Of a stretch of DNA of 64,000 nucleotides, positions 13,348-21,864 are shown piece by piece. Every line of letters begins with the position of its first letter. The first letter of the stretch is position 1. Source of the stretch: Helicobacter sp. 11S02596-1 (GTDB lineage Bacteria > Campylobacterota > Campylobacteria > Campylobacterales > Helicobacteraceae); NCBI RefSeq assembly GCF_002272825.1, contig NZ_MLAM01000008.1, positions 57,858 through 121,857 of the forward strand. Reading direction: 5' to 3'. A model generated the notes under the pieces. That model did not search any database and was not told the origin of the DNA. It saw only the letters and a list, made by a program, of their open reading frames with translations. Both the position numbers and the translations under genes were made by a program.

Positions 13348-13944
13348 TTACCCCCGACTGCCTTTGAAATCGTGCACGATAGTGGGCGTGCCTTTGATGT
13401 CGCTAAGTATCGCACAAGCAGTCTCAGCAGAATCCCCAAGCGTGCAAGATACCATCGAGGTTACTCCCGAGGCGATCCCTGCGACATAAATCCCATCTTT
13501 TATGAGATTTCTTTCGCCGTGTTTGAGCTTGATTTTGCCGGGTTTAGTCATCAGGGTATGGGGTTGTGTGATCTCATCAAGCCCAGTAATGTCAAAACCA
13601 TTTGCCCCGGTGGCTAAGATGACATAATCGCCTGCAACATCGCCTTGTGTGGTCTTGATGGTAAATGCACCCTTAGAGCCAGAAATTTCAGTGGCTTTGG
13701 CATTAATGGCGCTCACGCTTACAAATTCTTGGATTTGTTTTTTGATCTGGGCGATGATGGCTTCACCACTCACAGATTTTGGGAAAAACGGCACATTGTG
13801 GATTTCGGCTTTGAGGATATCCCCACCGCCATTATCGATGATGGTGATGTCAAATTCGAGTTCTTTATTGATAGCTGAGGCGAGTATCAGCGCAGCATTA
13901 AGTCCTGCGACACTCCCGCCAATAATTACAATTCTTTTTTTCAT
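13348..13944 (-). CDS. Short NAD(P)/FAD-dependent oxidoreductase
   Basis: 198 aa. FAD motif VIIGGSVAGLNAAL at residues 6-19, the second family motif YVILATGANG near 108, and the C-terminal FAD segment GIYVAGIASGVTSM with GD near 170. It looks like a thioredoxin-reductase-fold protein lacking the NADPH domain and the CxxC pair, about two thirds of normal length, with no visible truncation scar because both ends are intact. The reaction is unknown. AAAGGATTAAA precedes ATG. It follows the TauE/SafE gene by 31 bases, so they share an operon; a sulfur-compound redox role is possible but is inference. Confidence 0.75.
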   Translation of the reverse strand: MKKRIVIIGGSVAGLNAALILASAINKELEFDITIIDNGGGDILKAEIHNVPFFPKSVSGEAIIAQIKKQIQEFVSVSAINAKATEISGSKGAFTIKTTQGDVAGDYVILATGANGFDITGLDEITQPHTLMTKPGKIKLKHGERNLIKDGIYVAGIASGVTSMVSCTLGDSAETACAILSDIKGTPTIVHDFKGSRG

Positions 13945-13975
13945 TTTAATCCTTTGATAAATAATTTTGGTTCGC

Positions 13976-14743
13976 TCATATCAGATTGTAGGCTGTAACG
14001 AGCATAGAAAGCCCATAAACGCTGAGTAATGCGATTCGATGGAGTTTTGGGCTTGAGATGATAATCAGCTTGATACCCAGCCAGACGCCAACTATCGAAG
14101 CTACGCCAATATAAAGCCCGGCGTGTAATACATCTGTGTCGATGACATCGTGGCTATGAAAAGATATTGTCCCTGAAATCGAGGAAAATATCACAAAAAA
14201 CAACCCGAGGGGAACGACCCTTTTGGATTCATACCCCAAATAATACCCTAAAATTGGCACCATTAATAAACCCCCACCAATTCCCAAAGAAATCGCAAAA
14301 ATGCCTGTGATGATCCCGGTAAGGATAAGCATTAGGCGTTGGTTGATTTTGGATTTGATCGGTGGGCTGGCATTCACAGAGGTTTTGAGCTTGAAAGCGT
14401 ATTTGACAAACGAATAACACGTGATGATAAGGAATAAAATCGTGAGGGTTTTGGTATTGATACTTGAGAGGATAAGCCCGCTAAAGCTTGCACCGATCAG
14501 CCCGCCAATGCCGGCATAAACGCCATCGGATATGTTAAGCAAGCCTTTTTTGTAGTTGATGATAGAGCCAAATGTTGAAGAAAACATCATTTGCATTACA
14601 GAAATCCCGATAGCGTGTTCAAAAGAATAGCCCAAGGTCAGCATCACTGGCACAATGATGGTCCCACCGCCCATCCCAAAGAAACCAGCAGCAATCCCGC
14701 TTATCATCCCGATACCAAGATATGCCAAAATATCCAAACCCAT
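13976..14743 (-). CDS. TauE/SafE family membrane exporter
   Basis: 255 aa, about eight helices, with the family's internal duplication: GIAAGFFGMGGGTIIVPVM near residue 17 and IFAISLGIGGGLLMVPIL near 150. The family exports sulfite or other small organosulfur anions across the inner membrane; the substrate here is unknown. AGGAG lies 6 bases before the ATG. It heads a two-gene unit with the short flavoprotein and is divergent to the J-domain gene. Confidence 0.85.
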   Translation of the reverse strand: MGLDILAYLGIGMISGIAAGFFGMGGGTIIVPVMLTLGYSFEHAIGISVMQMMFSSTFGSIINYKKGLLNISDGVYAGIGGLIGASFSGLILSSINTKTLTILFLIITCYSFVKYAFKLKTSVNASPPIKSKINQRLMLILTGIITGIFAISLGIGGGLLMVPILGYYLGYESKRVVPLGLFFVIFSSISGTISFHSHDVIDTDVLHAGLYIGVASIVGVWLGIKLIIISSPKLHRIALLSVYGLSMLVTAYNLI

Positions 14744-14875
14744 AAAATTCTCCTAAAGTTTTGCCATTACTATACGATTTTAATGGTATAAAGTTATTTA
14801 AAATCTTGATTTTTATACGATATAGGAATTGGTTTTGCTTTCAAAGCATTGAATTGGGGAGTTTGAGGGATCATT

Positions 14876-15673
14876 ATGAGTGTGAGTTATTGTAATCGCT
14901 ATGTCCAGATCGAATTATTTCAAGGAAGCCGTTTGCTTGATAAGGTGCTCGAATATGCCAACAAGCATTTTTCTGAACAATACCATCTGTCATCTTCGCT
15001 TTTGATTTTGGATGATGGGGAGCGATTCAAAAAAGATTATCTTATCAACTGGACTTATTATGCGAGTTTGCAGGATGAAAAAACCGATCTTGACACGATT
15101 TTGCTCCAAAGCCATCTGCCGATACGTATCAAGATTTTGAAAAAAAACGATATGCTCCAAAAAGTCAAGATTTCAATGCGCGTCATCGGTCTAAACAAGG
15201 TCATTTTAGGGCTGGATCGGCAAAATAAAGTCGCAAAAAGATACCTCAAAGCCCGATTTGGAAAGTATCTGGTTTTAGAAACCCCAGATGAGTTGCATTT
15301 GAGTGGTTCAAGGACGCATTTTTGGGAAAGTGTGATGGAGCTTATTGGCTCTAAGATTATCCATAATGTCGCACTTGATTTTGATTATGAGGGATTTGAT
15401 GGCAAAAGTTTTGGAGACACATCGTTTCTGACCCAAGATGAACGCTCGCTTCGGCAATGTTATCTTGAGCTAGAATCCCGATTTGATGATGATTTTGCGA
15501 ATGTAAAAAAACGTTATTTAAAACTCGCTAGAACCTATCACCCTGATAATGTCTATGGCAAAGATGAACGCACGATAAAGTCCTATCAAGATCGCTTTAA
15601 AAAAATCAATGAAGCCTACCAAGCCATCAAAAAAGTCTGCAACACTAAAAGAATATGTGCAAACGCTTCGTGA
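14876..15673 (+). CDS. J-domain protein, conserved Helicobacter type
   Basis: 265 aa. The last 65 residues are a DnaJ domain: VKKRYLKLARTYHPDN with the HPD signature near residue 222, then FKKINEAYQAIKK. The first 200 residues have no family I can name. As an Hsp70 (DnaK) partner it would stimulate ATP hydrolysis, with the N-terminal part choosing clients or location; it lacks the Gly/Phe and zinc parts of DnaJ. GAGGG is the ribosome site. Monocistronic; a repeat-filled gap follows. Confidence 0.8.
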   Translation: MSVSYCNRYVQIELFQGSRLLDKVLEYANKHFSEQYHLSSSLLILDDGERFKKDYLINWTYYASLQDEKTDLDTILLQSHLPIRIKILKKNDMLQKVKISMRVIGLNKVILGLDRQNKVAKRYLKARFGKYLVLETPDELHLSGSRTHFWESVMELIGSKIIHNVALDFDYEGFDGKSFGDTSFLTQDERSLRQCYLELESRFDDDFANVKKRYLKLARTYHPDNVYGKDERTIKSYQDRFKKINEAYQAIKKVCNTKRICANAS

Positions 15674-15739
15674 GAGATGTTTGTTAAAATTTAAAAATTT
15701 GATTTTGCCTAGTGGCGCGACTGGTTATTTTTCTTTACA

Positions 15740-15814
15740 GGGAGCGGGTTTTATCCTAGCCTCACCCCTTTGCTTATCAGGCGGGCGGGTAAAATCTCCT
15801 GACCCGCTCCCTTA
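15740..15814. repeat. Long inverted repeat ahead of repeat copy 7
   Basis: AGGGAGCGGGT (15740) and ACCCGCTCCCT (15803) are perfect 11-base complements about 52 bases apart and enclose a GCGGGCGGGT segment. The same GGGCGGGT/ACCCGCC vocabulary stands before copies 2 and 3. Confidence 0.65.
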
Positions 15815-15819
15815 GTAGG

Positions 15820-15987
15820 TCAGATGAAAGTGTGCAAGTGGCTTTTTTGCTAGCAATTCCAGACTTCAAACCTTAGAAAATAGGTTGATGACCAGCGGTA
15901 GCTGGGAATAACCCCATACTTTAGGAACGTAGGGCAGTTTCACTGCCCGTAGTGGTCTTCAGATTCGATTTATCGAATCGAGTAAAA
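15820..15987 (+). repeat. Hairpin repeat, copy 7 (full length)
   Basis: TCAGATGAAAG, TTGCTAGCAATTC, CAAACCTTAGAAAATAGGTTGATGA. Hairpin 1 is CCAGCggtaGCTGG, followed by GAATAACCCC and CTTTAGGAACG. Hairpin 2 is GGGCAGtttcaCTGCCC, followed by GTAGTGGTCTTCA. Hairpin 3 is GATTCGATttATCGAATC. All three arms pair. It ends about 45 bases before nadK and lies in its likely leader. Confidence 0.85.
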
Positions 15988-16031
15988 AATAATGATACAA
16001 TAATTGATAAAAATTAATTTGAAGAATGAGA

Positions 16032-16895
16032 ATGAATCCACCAATCCTTAGCCTTGGTGCGCTATTAAGACCCGCTACGCCGGGACTGAAAGCGACGTTT
16101 TTGCAAATCCAGCAGGCATTTTTAGATGAAGGTATCCAGATTGTCCTTGAAAATAGTAGTGCTGAAATGATCGGACTTAGCGGGGTGGGGCTTTGTGTGG
16201 ATTTTGAATCGATGTGCCAAAAAGTCGATGCCCTGATGTCTGTAGGTGGCGATGGGACGCTTCTTTCAGCATTACGGCGTGCGTATGGGTATATGATCCC
16301 CTCATTTGGAATCAACACGGGGCATTTGGGATTTTTGACTGCGATTGGACCGGATGAGGTTGCCGCATTTGCCCAAATGCTCCTAAAAGGTGAATATGCT
16401 ATCAACGAACATATGATGTTAGAAGCGCGGTTGCAGACACCTACTGGGGAGCGCTATTTTTATGCCCTCAATGAGATTTTGATCTCGAAAAAAAAGCTTT
16501 CTGGGATGATCCATATCAAAGCGAGGATTGATAAAGAATTGTTTAATGTCTATCACGCTGATGGGCTTATCGTGGGGACACCGACAGGATCGACAGCTTA
16601 TAATATCAGTGCGGGGGGTTCTGTGGTTTATCCTTTTTGTAAAAATATCCTTTTGACACCGATTTCGCCTCATTCTCTCACACAGCGCCCAATGGTTTTG
16701 AATGATGAGTTTGCATTGGCATTTAGCATAGGCAGTGATGGGGTGCTAGTAATCGATGGGCAAGAAATCATAGAGATGGGGCAAAATGATAATTTAGTTA
16801 TTACCGCAGCACGCCATTGTGCCAAGCTTATCCAAAAGCCGTCTCGAAGCTATTTTGGCGTGCTAAAATCAAAGTTTAAATGGGGCGAAGAATGA
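16032..16895 (+). CDS. nadK: NAD kinase
   Basis: 287 aa. The signature [12 protein letters not shown] near residue 75 and INTGHLGFL near 98 bind ATP and [13 protein letters not shown] and [20 protein letters not shown] (near 170-190) complete the active site. It phosphorylates NAD to NADP in the cytoplasm. I prefer ATG 16032, since GAAG lies 7 bases ahead; the ATG 6 bases earlier overlaps that site. Its TGA overlaps the recN ATG (ATGA at 16892-16895), so the two are translationally coupled. Repeat copy 7 lies in the upstream leader. Confidence 0.93.
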   Translation: MNPPILSLGALLRPATPGLKATFLQIQQAFLDEGIQIVLENSSAEMIGLSGVGLCVDFESMCQKVDALMSVGGDGTLLSALRRAYGYMIPSFGINTGHLGFLTAIGPDEVAAFAQMLLKGEYAINEHMMLEARLQTPTGERYFYALNEILISKKKLSGMIHIKARIDKELFNVYHADGLIVGTPTGSTAYNISAGGSVVYPFCKNILLTPISPHSLTQRPMVLNDEFALAFSIGSDGVLVIDGQEIIEMGQNDNLVITAARHCAKLIQKPSRSYFGVLKSKFKWGEE

Positions 16896-18463
16896 TTGGG
16901 CGACTTATTGTCAAAAATTCTGTGGCATTTGAAGATGTGGATTTGGAATTTCAAAATGGCTTTAATGTCTTTAGCGGGGCGAGTGGGAGCGGGAAGTCTG
17001 TGCTGATGGAATCCTTGCTTGCGATTTTTGGGCTAAAAGAAAGCAATGCGGAACTCATTGAGGCAAATCTCGATATTTCTCTGGGGGATTTTGGCGTGAA
17101 TTTAGAGGAATTTGGATTGCTCGATGAAAGCGACCCTTTGGTCCTTAGCATTGTCAAAAAAGACAAAACAAGGTATTTTCTCAATCGCTACGTAAGCTCA
17201 AGAAAACGGCTGGGCGAGCTGGTGGCTCAATTTGGCAAACACATCGCTTCAAAAGGGGCAAACGAACTCAAAACAGAAAATATTTTGCGGGTTTTTGATG
17301 ATTTTATCGCTCAAAAAATCCCCACCCACAAAGAGCTTTTGAGCAAACTTTCTGAGAGTTTTGTCTTGCTTTTAGATGTTAGGGCGACATTGGCAATGCT
17401 GATCGAAGAAGAAGAAAACATCCAGAGTTTAAAAGAATTTGCCGAATTTGAAATCCAAAAGATTTCAAGCCTCAATCCCCAAGAGGGGGAATACGAAAAA
17501 TTACTCGAACTTAAAAAATCCCTTTCAAAAAAAGAAAAAATTCAAGAAAGCATTCAAGCAGCACTGGGAGTTTTTGAAGATTTGCCAAAAATATTTGGGG
17601 CATTAGCACTCATCGGCAAGGAAAACAAGGTGCTTGAAGATAGCACGCTTGAAGCACGCGGGATCTTAGAAGAAGAAAATGAGCGATTAAACGAACTCGA
17701 TGAGCTTAACATCGAAGAAATGCTCAATCGTATCACCGAACTTTCTGAGCTTAATCGCAGGTATGGGAGCATTCAAGATGCCCTTTTGCATTTGCAAACA
17801 CAAAAACAAAAGCTCCAAGACTATCAAAATCTAAGTTTCAACAAAGAAAAACTTAATGGGAAAATCAAAAACTTAGAGCTAGCGTGTCAGGAGCTTGCTG
17901 TGCAGATAAGCCAGAATCGCAAGGCATACTTGCAAGCATTTCAAAAAGAAATTGCCACGCTTTGTGTCCAGCTGTTGCTAAAAGCCCCAAACATCACTCT
18001 TGAGGGCACTGAGATGAAAAAAAGCGGGACAGAGCAGATAGAATTAAAGCTTGAAAGTGCTGGGGTAGAGGCTCTAAGCTCGGGAGAATACAATCGTTTG
18101 CGCCTAGCAATGATGTGTTTGGATGCCAAAATCAATCATTCCAAAGGGATTTTGGTGCTTGATGAAATTGATGCGAATTTGAGTGGGGAGGAGAGTGAGG
18201 GGGTCGCAAAAGTGCTTAAAAGTCTTTCAAAAACTTACCAGATTTTTGCGATTTCTCACCAGCCACATATGCCTGCTTTGGCAGATTGGCATTATTTGGT
18301 TGCCAAAAAAGAACAAAAAAATGGCGAGCAAAAAAGCCACGTGCAACTTTTGGACAAAGAAGGCAGGATTCTTGAGATGGCACGAATGATTAGCGGGGCA
18401 GATATTACCAAAGAAGCCTTAGAGTTTGCCAAAAAGAAACTCGAACAAAATTGCAAAGATTAG
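16892..18463 (+). CDS. recN: DNA repair ATPase RecN
   Basis: 523 aa. The SMC-like N-terminus starts [16 protein letters not shown], with Walker [13 protein letters not shown] (near 30). The middle is long Glu/Lys-rich coiled coil, about 150-360. The ABC signature region is [13 protein letters not shown] (near 385) and Walker [15 protein letters not shown] (near 420). It holds broken DNA during recombination repair. The ATGA overlap with nadK supports this start over the ATG at 16880. It is 3 bases from the next gene. Confidence 0.95.
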   Translation: MIGRLIVKNSVAFEDVDLEFQNGFNVFSGASGSGKSVLMESLLAIFGLKESNAELIEANLDISLGDFGVNLEEFGLLDESDPLVLSIVKKDKTRYFLNRYVSSRKRLGELVAQFGKHIASKGANELKTENILRVFDDFIAQKIPTHKELLSKLSESFVLLLDVRATLAMLIEEEENIQSLKEFAEFEIQKISSLNPQEGEYEKLLELKKSLSKKEKIQESIQAALGVFEDLPKIFGALALIGKENKVLEDSTLEARGILEEENERLNELDELNIEEMLNRITELSELNRRYGSIQDALLHLQTQKQKLQDYQNLSFNKEKLNGKIKNLELACQELAVQISQNRKAYLQAFQKEIATLCVQLLLKAPNITLEGTEMKKSGTEQIELKLESAGVEALSSGEYNRLRLAMMCLDAKINHSKGILVLDEIDANLSGEESEGVAKVLKSLSKTYQIFAISHQPHMPALADWHYLVAKKEQKNGEQKSHVQLLDKEGRILEMARMISGADITKEALEFAKKKLEQNCKD

Positions 18464-18466
18464 GCG

Positions 18467-19801
18467 ATGAAACACTCGCTGTTGCAGAATGTGGCGCGGT
18501 TTTTTAGCAAAGAAGAAAGTATCTATAATCTCAAGCGTGTTGATGATAATCTCTTGAAGCTAGAATGCAAAAGCGGGATTTTCTATCTGGATATGACCAA
18601 GGGCGCTAGCGATGTGTTTGTCGCCCCAAATGCGCTGGTGAGTGCGAAAAACTACCACGCCCCTTTTGATGTAATGCTCTCTAAACTAGCCAATCGTGCA
18701 AAGATTTTAGATGTTAGCATTGATGGGAATAATCGGATTTTGAAGTTTGCTTGTCTGCAATCTGGGGCATATAAAAATACGCAATTTTTTATCCAGTTTG
18801 AATTTACAGGGCGTTATACCAATGTGATTATCCTCGATGGTGGTGGGGTGGTTTTGGAGGCATTGCGTCATATCAATGATGACAAAAGCTCTCGGGAGGT
18901 GCGTATCAATAAGATCTTAGAGCCACTCCCGCAACCTCTTAATCCCCCTGAAGCCTATGAGGTTTTGAGCGATGAGGCACTATTCAATGAACTCAAAAGC
19001 ACCTATGATAGGCGGTTGGCAAAAAATCTTGTGACCAAAAAGCAAGCAGTTATCCATCGGATTTCAAAAAAAATTCAAAAACTCCAAATCGCCCTGCAAT
19101 CGTTGCCTAGCGAAAAGGAACTCCGCACGCAAGCAGAGACACTCAAAGAAAATGCCGGGATTGTATTGGCAAATCTGGGGAGTATTGAAAATTTTTGCAA
19201 AGAAGTGAGGCTCAAAGATTTTTCTGGCAAAGAAATAAATATTATTTTGCCTAATGTGTGTAGAACCCCGCAAGAAGCGGCAAATCTGATGTTTTCACAA
19301 TCCAAAAAACTTGCCAAAAAAGCTAAAAACACCCATCTGCAGGTGCAAAATCTCCAAGATAAGATTGATTTTTTGAACCAAGAGATCGCCTATGTAAGCA
19401 CCATTACATCTTTGGAAGATTTGGTTATCATCGAGCCAAAAAAATCCAACAAAAAAATGCCAACAAAATACGAAGTGTTTTTTATCGAGGGTTTCAAGAT
19501 TTCAGTCGGGAGGAATCAAACAGAAAATCAAAGCCTTTTGCAAGAAGCCCGTGCCGATGATATTTGGCTACACATCAAGGACGTGCCATCCTCGCATATG
19601 ATTATCCATTGTGGCAAAAATAAAGTAAGCGAGCAAGTGATCTTAAAAGCAGGGGAAATTTTGGTGGGTTTAGGAGCGATTCAAGCGGGGAATTTTTGTG
19701 TCGATTATACTAAAAGGAAGTTTGTAAAAATCATCGATGGCGCAAATGTCATCTATGGTAAATACCAGACATTCCATTATAAAAAACCATTTCAAGGATG
19801 A
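18467..19801 (+). CDS. rqcH: NFACT family ribosome quality-control factor (RqcH/Rqc2-like)
   Basis: 444 aa. The NFACT-N domain has FEFTGRYTNVIIL near 105-117, coiled coils at about 185-215 and 285-310, and the C-terminal NFACT-R domain reads ARADDIWLHIKDVPSSHMII (near 362-381). RqcH binds split 50S subunits carrying stalled peptidyl-tRNA and adds alanine tails; older annotations call it fibronectin-binding protein. It is a little shorter than Bacillus RqcH. It follows recN by 3 bases, and AGGATGAAAG at its end serves the next gene. Confidence 0.9.
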   Translation: MKHSLLQNVARFFSKEESIYNLKRVDDNLLKLECKSGIFYLDMTKGASDVFVAPNALVSAKNYHAPFDVMLSKLANRAKILDVSIDGNNRILKFACLQSGAYKNTQFFIQFEFTGRYTNVIILDGGGVVLEALRHINDDKSSREVRINKILEPLPQPLNPPEAYEVLSDEALFNELKSTYDRRLAKNLVTKKQAVIHRISKKIQKLQIALQSLPSEKELRTQAETLKENAGIVLANLGSIENFCKEVRLKDFSGKEINIILPNVCRTPQEAANLMFSQSKKLAKKAKNTHLQVQNLQDKIDFLNQEIAYVSTITSLEDLVIIEPKKSNKKMPTKYEVFFIEGFKISVGRNQTENQSLLQEARADDIWLHIKDVPSSHMIIHCGKNKVSEQVILKAGEILVGLGAIQAGNFCVDYTKRKFVKIIDGANVIYGKYQTFHYKKPFQG

Positions 19802-19804
19802 AAG

Positions 19805-20119
19805 ATGGCGATTTCACCGATTGGCAATGTAACTTATATCAATCAAAATTCCCAAGCACCTGCTGTGCAACAAGCCAATGCCTTGAATCGAAGCGATTTG
19901 ACAAATATCATCAATAAAGAATTTGAAGATAAAATCAAAGATATCCAAGAAGTCCGCCCCACAGAAGATACCCAAGCCATCCACCCCGATGGCAAAGGCA
20001 ATGGGGGGTTTGAACAAAGCGAGGATTCAAGAGATGAGTCAAAAAAGTCTTTAACTGATAAGTCAAGCGAAGAAGAACCTGCACCCGCAAGCTTGCATAT
20101 TTTGGATATCAAGGTTTAG
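19805..20119 (+). CDS. Small acidic conserved hypothetical protein
   Basis: 104 aa. The start MAISPIGNVTYINQNSQ is followed by a short helix (LTNIINKEFEDKIKDIQEV) and a low-complexity acidic Ser/Glu tail ending LHILDIKV. No signal peptide or catalytic motif. I recall a short protein of this type after the NFACT gene in Helicobacter but know no function. AAGG lies in the last codons of rqcH, so coexpression is likely. Its 3' end overlaps carA by 4 bases in convergent orientation. Confidence 0.65.
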   Translation: MAISPIGNVTYINQNSQAPAVQQANALNRSDLTNIINKEFEDKIKDIQEVRPTEDTQAIHPDGKGNGGFEQSEDSRDESKKSLTDKSSEEEPAPASLHILDIKV

Positions 20120-21237
20120 ATCATATCGGCAAATTGTTTGAAAAGATTGCTTGATTCTTTGGGACCCGGGCTGGCTTCTGGATGGTGTTGGACAGAAAAT
20201 ATCGGCACATTTTTGTATTTGAGTCCCTCAATCGTATTGTCAAAAAGGTTTCGATGGGTAACTTCAGCGATTTGGGCGATTTCTTCAGGGACAGAATAAT
20301 TGTGATTTTGTGCGGTGATTTCCACACGATCAGTAAGGAGGTTTTTTACGGGGTGATTCCCGCCGTGATGACCGAATTTTAGCTTATAGGTAGGGTAACC
20401 TTGTGCGATAGAAAGGAGCTGGTGTCCTAGACAAATGCCAAATATGGGAATTTTTGCATTGATGAGTTGCTTGATTTCTTCGACTTCGCTTGTGAGCATC
20501 AAAGGATCGCCAGGTCCGTTGGATAGAAAAACCCCCTGAATTTCGCCGTTTTGAAATCTCTCTATAATCTGGGTGGCTTGAAAACTATGTGGTACAACTT
20601 CAGGCTCAAGCCCAACAGCACGCAATTCGTTGAGGATATTTTTTTTTGCACCAAAATCGATCGCAATGATTTTTTTGGTAGTTTTTGGCATCGTGTATTG
20701 GAAGCTATCGCAGTCAAAAATCCCGTATTCGTGTGTGTAGGGAGTTTTTGTGCTGACCTCTGGGATGAGATTAATCTCTTGAATATTTTTTGCATTTTCG
20801 AGGATATTTTTTAATTCTTGCTGGTTTGAGATTTCATTTGAGGCTACCATCATCATCGCCCCATTGTTGCGGATAGTTTTTATGAGTGATCTTGTGTCGA
20901 TGTTGGTGATACCCAAGATATTTTGGGATTTTAAAAAATTACTCAAAGAATCGGTGGCTCTAAAATTTGAATGAAAATCGTTGTAATGGCGCACGATAAT
21001 ACCTTTACAAAATCCCGCTTTTGATTCCATATCCAAAGGATTTGTCCCTATAATGCCGATTTCTGGCATACTAAAGATGACAAATTGTCCCGCATAGCTG
21101 GGGTCTGTGATGATTTCTTGATACCCACTCATCGATGTATTGAAAACGACTTCGCCTACGCTTGTGCCATTTGCCCCAAAGCTTTCTGCTTCCAGAAAAA
21201 GCCCATTTTCAAAATAAAGATAAATATTTTGTTTCAT
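20116..21237 (-). CDS. carA: Carbamoyl-phosphate synthase small subunit
   Basis: 373 aa. The N-terminal CPSase_sm domain reads NGLFLEAESFGANGTSVGEV, then the class I glutamine amidotransferase: IAIDFGAKKNIL near 190, nucleophile Cys in IFGICLGHQLL (near 264) and His/Glu in VQHHPEASPGP (near 350). It hydrolyses glutamine and channels ammonia to CarB for arginine and pyrimidine synthesis. AAGGG is 6 bases before ATG. It overlaps the DUF507 gene by 4 bases, an operon order also recalled from H. pylori. Confidence 0.95.
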   Translation of the reverse strand: MKQNIYLYFENGLFLEAESFGANGTSVGEVVFNTSMSGYQEIITDPSYAGQFVIFSMPEIGIIGTNPLDMESKAGFCKGIIVRHYNDFHSNFRATDSLSNFLKSQNILGITNIDTRSLIKTIRNNGAMMMVASNEISNQQELKNILENAKNIQEINLIPEVSTKTPYTHEYGIFDCDSFQYTMPKTTKKIIAIDFGAKKNILNELRAVGLEPEVVPHSFQATQIIERFQNGEIQGVFLSNGPGDPLMLTSEVEEIKQLINAKIPIFGICLGHQLLSIAQGYPTYKLKFGHHGGNHPVKNLLTDRVEITAQNHNYSVPEEIAQIAEVTHRNLFDNTIEGLKYKNVPIFSVQHHPEASPGPKESSNLFKQFADMI

Positions 21238-21785
21238 AAAAACCCTTTTCTTCGGAGTTCTTCTTCATAGAGTTTCTCAAAAACCAGCTCGTATTCATCT
21301 GTGCCTGCCAAAAGTTTTCGTTTGTAGTTTTTCATTTTTTCGATGACTTCTTCTTCGATTTCTTCATAAATCTTTGAATACGTATCGATGGATTTGAAGA
21401 TGAGATTTTTGATGAGATTTTCAGATACGCCAAATTGGATAAAGCCCTCAAGGCTGATTTCATCAAGTATTTTGTGGGAAAGTTCGTTGTAGCGATCTTC
21501 CCAAGATAATAAAAAATTTTCTTTTTCGGCGATTTGGCGCTTTATCATCCAAAATAATTGCCTCTCATCTGCACGCATAAACTCGATTTCATCAAGATTT
21601 TCTTCAAGCAGATTTTTGGCTTTTTCATCAATCTCTAATTCTTTTTTGATGTCTTCTTCTAGGATTGTTTTTGCCAAATTTGCGACATTTTCTATTGGGG
21701 TTTTGAGTTCCAAAAGACTGGAGTTAGCAATGTCTAATGCGATTTTGTTGGCTACGTGGGGGATATGGGTTAGTTTTAGTTTCAT
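21234..21785 (-). CDS. DUF507 family protein
   Basis: 183 aa, almost all helix, very rich in Glu, Lys and Leu. The arrangement (KLTHIPHVANKIALDI at the start, long charged coiled-coil middle, EKLYEEELRRKGFL end) fits the DUF507 family, found mainly in Campylobacterota and Aquificae and of unknown function. GAGGTG is the ribosome site. First gene of a two-gene unit with carA, overlapping it by 4 bases. Confidence 0.8.
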   Translation of the reverse strand: MKLKLTHIPHVANKIALDIANSSLLELKTPIENVANLAKTILEEDIKKELEIDEKAKNLLEENLDEIEFMRADERQLFWMIKRQIAEKENFLLSWEDRYNELSHKILDEISLEGFIQFGVSENLIKNLIFKSIDTYSKIYEEIEEEVIEKMKNYKRKLLAGTDEYELVFEKLYEEELRRKGFL

Positions 21786-21864
21786 TGCTCACCTCGGGTA
21801 TTGGATTGTCCGCATTCTAACGAGTTTTAGGTAAATTTCTATTTAAAGTCAAGTTCAAGATTTT

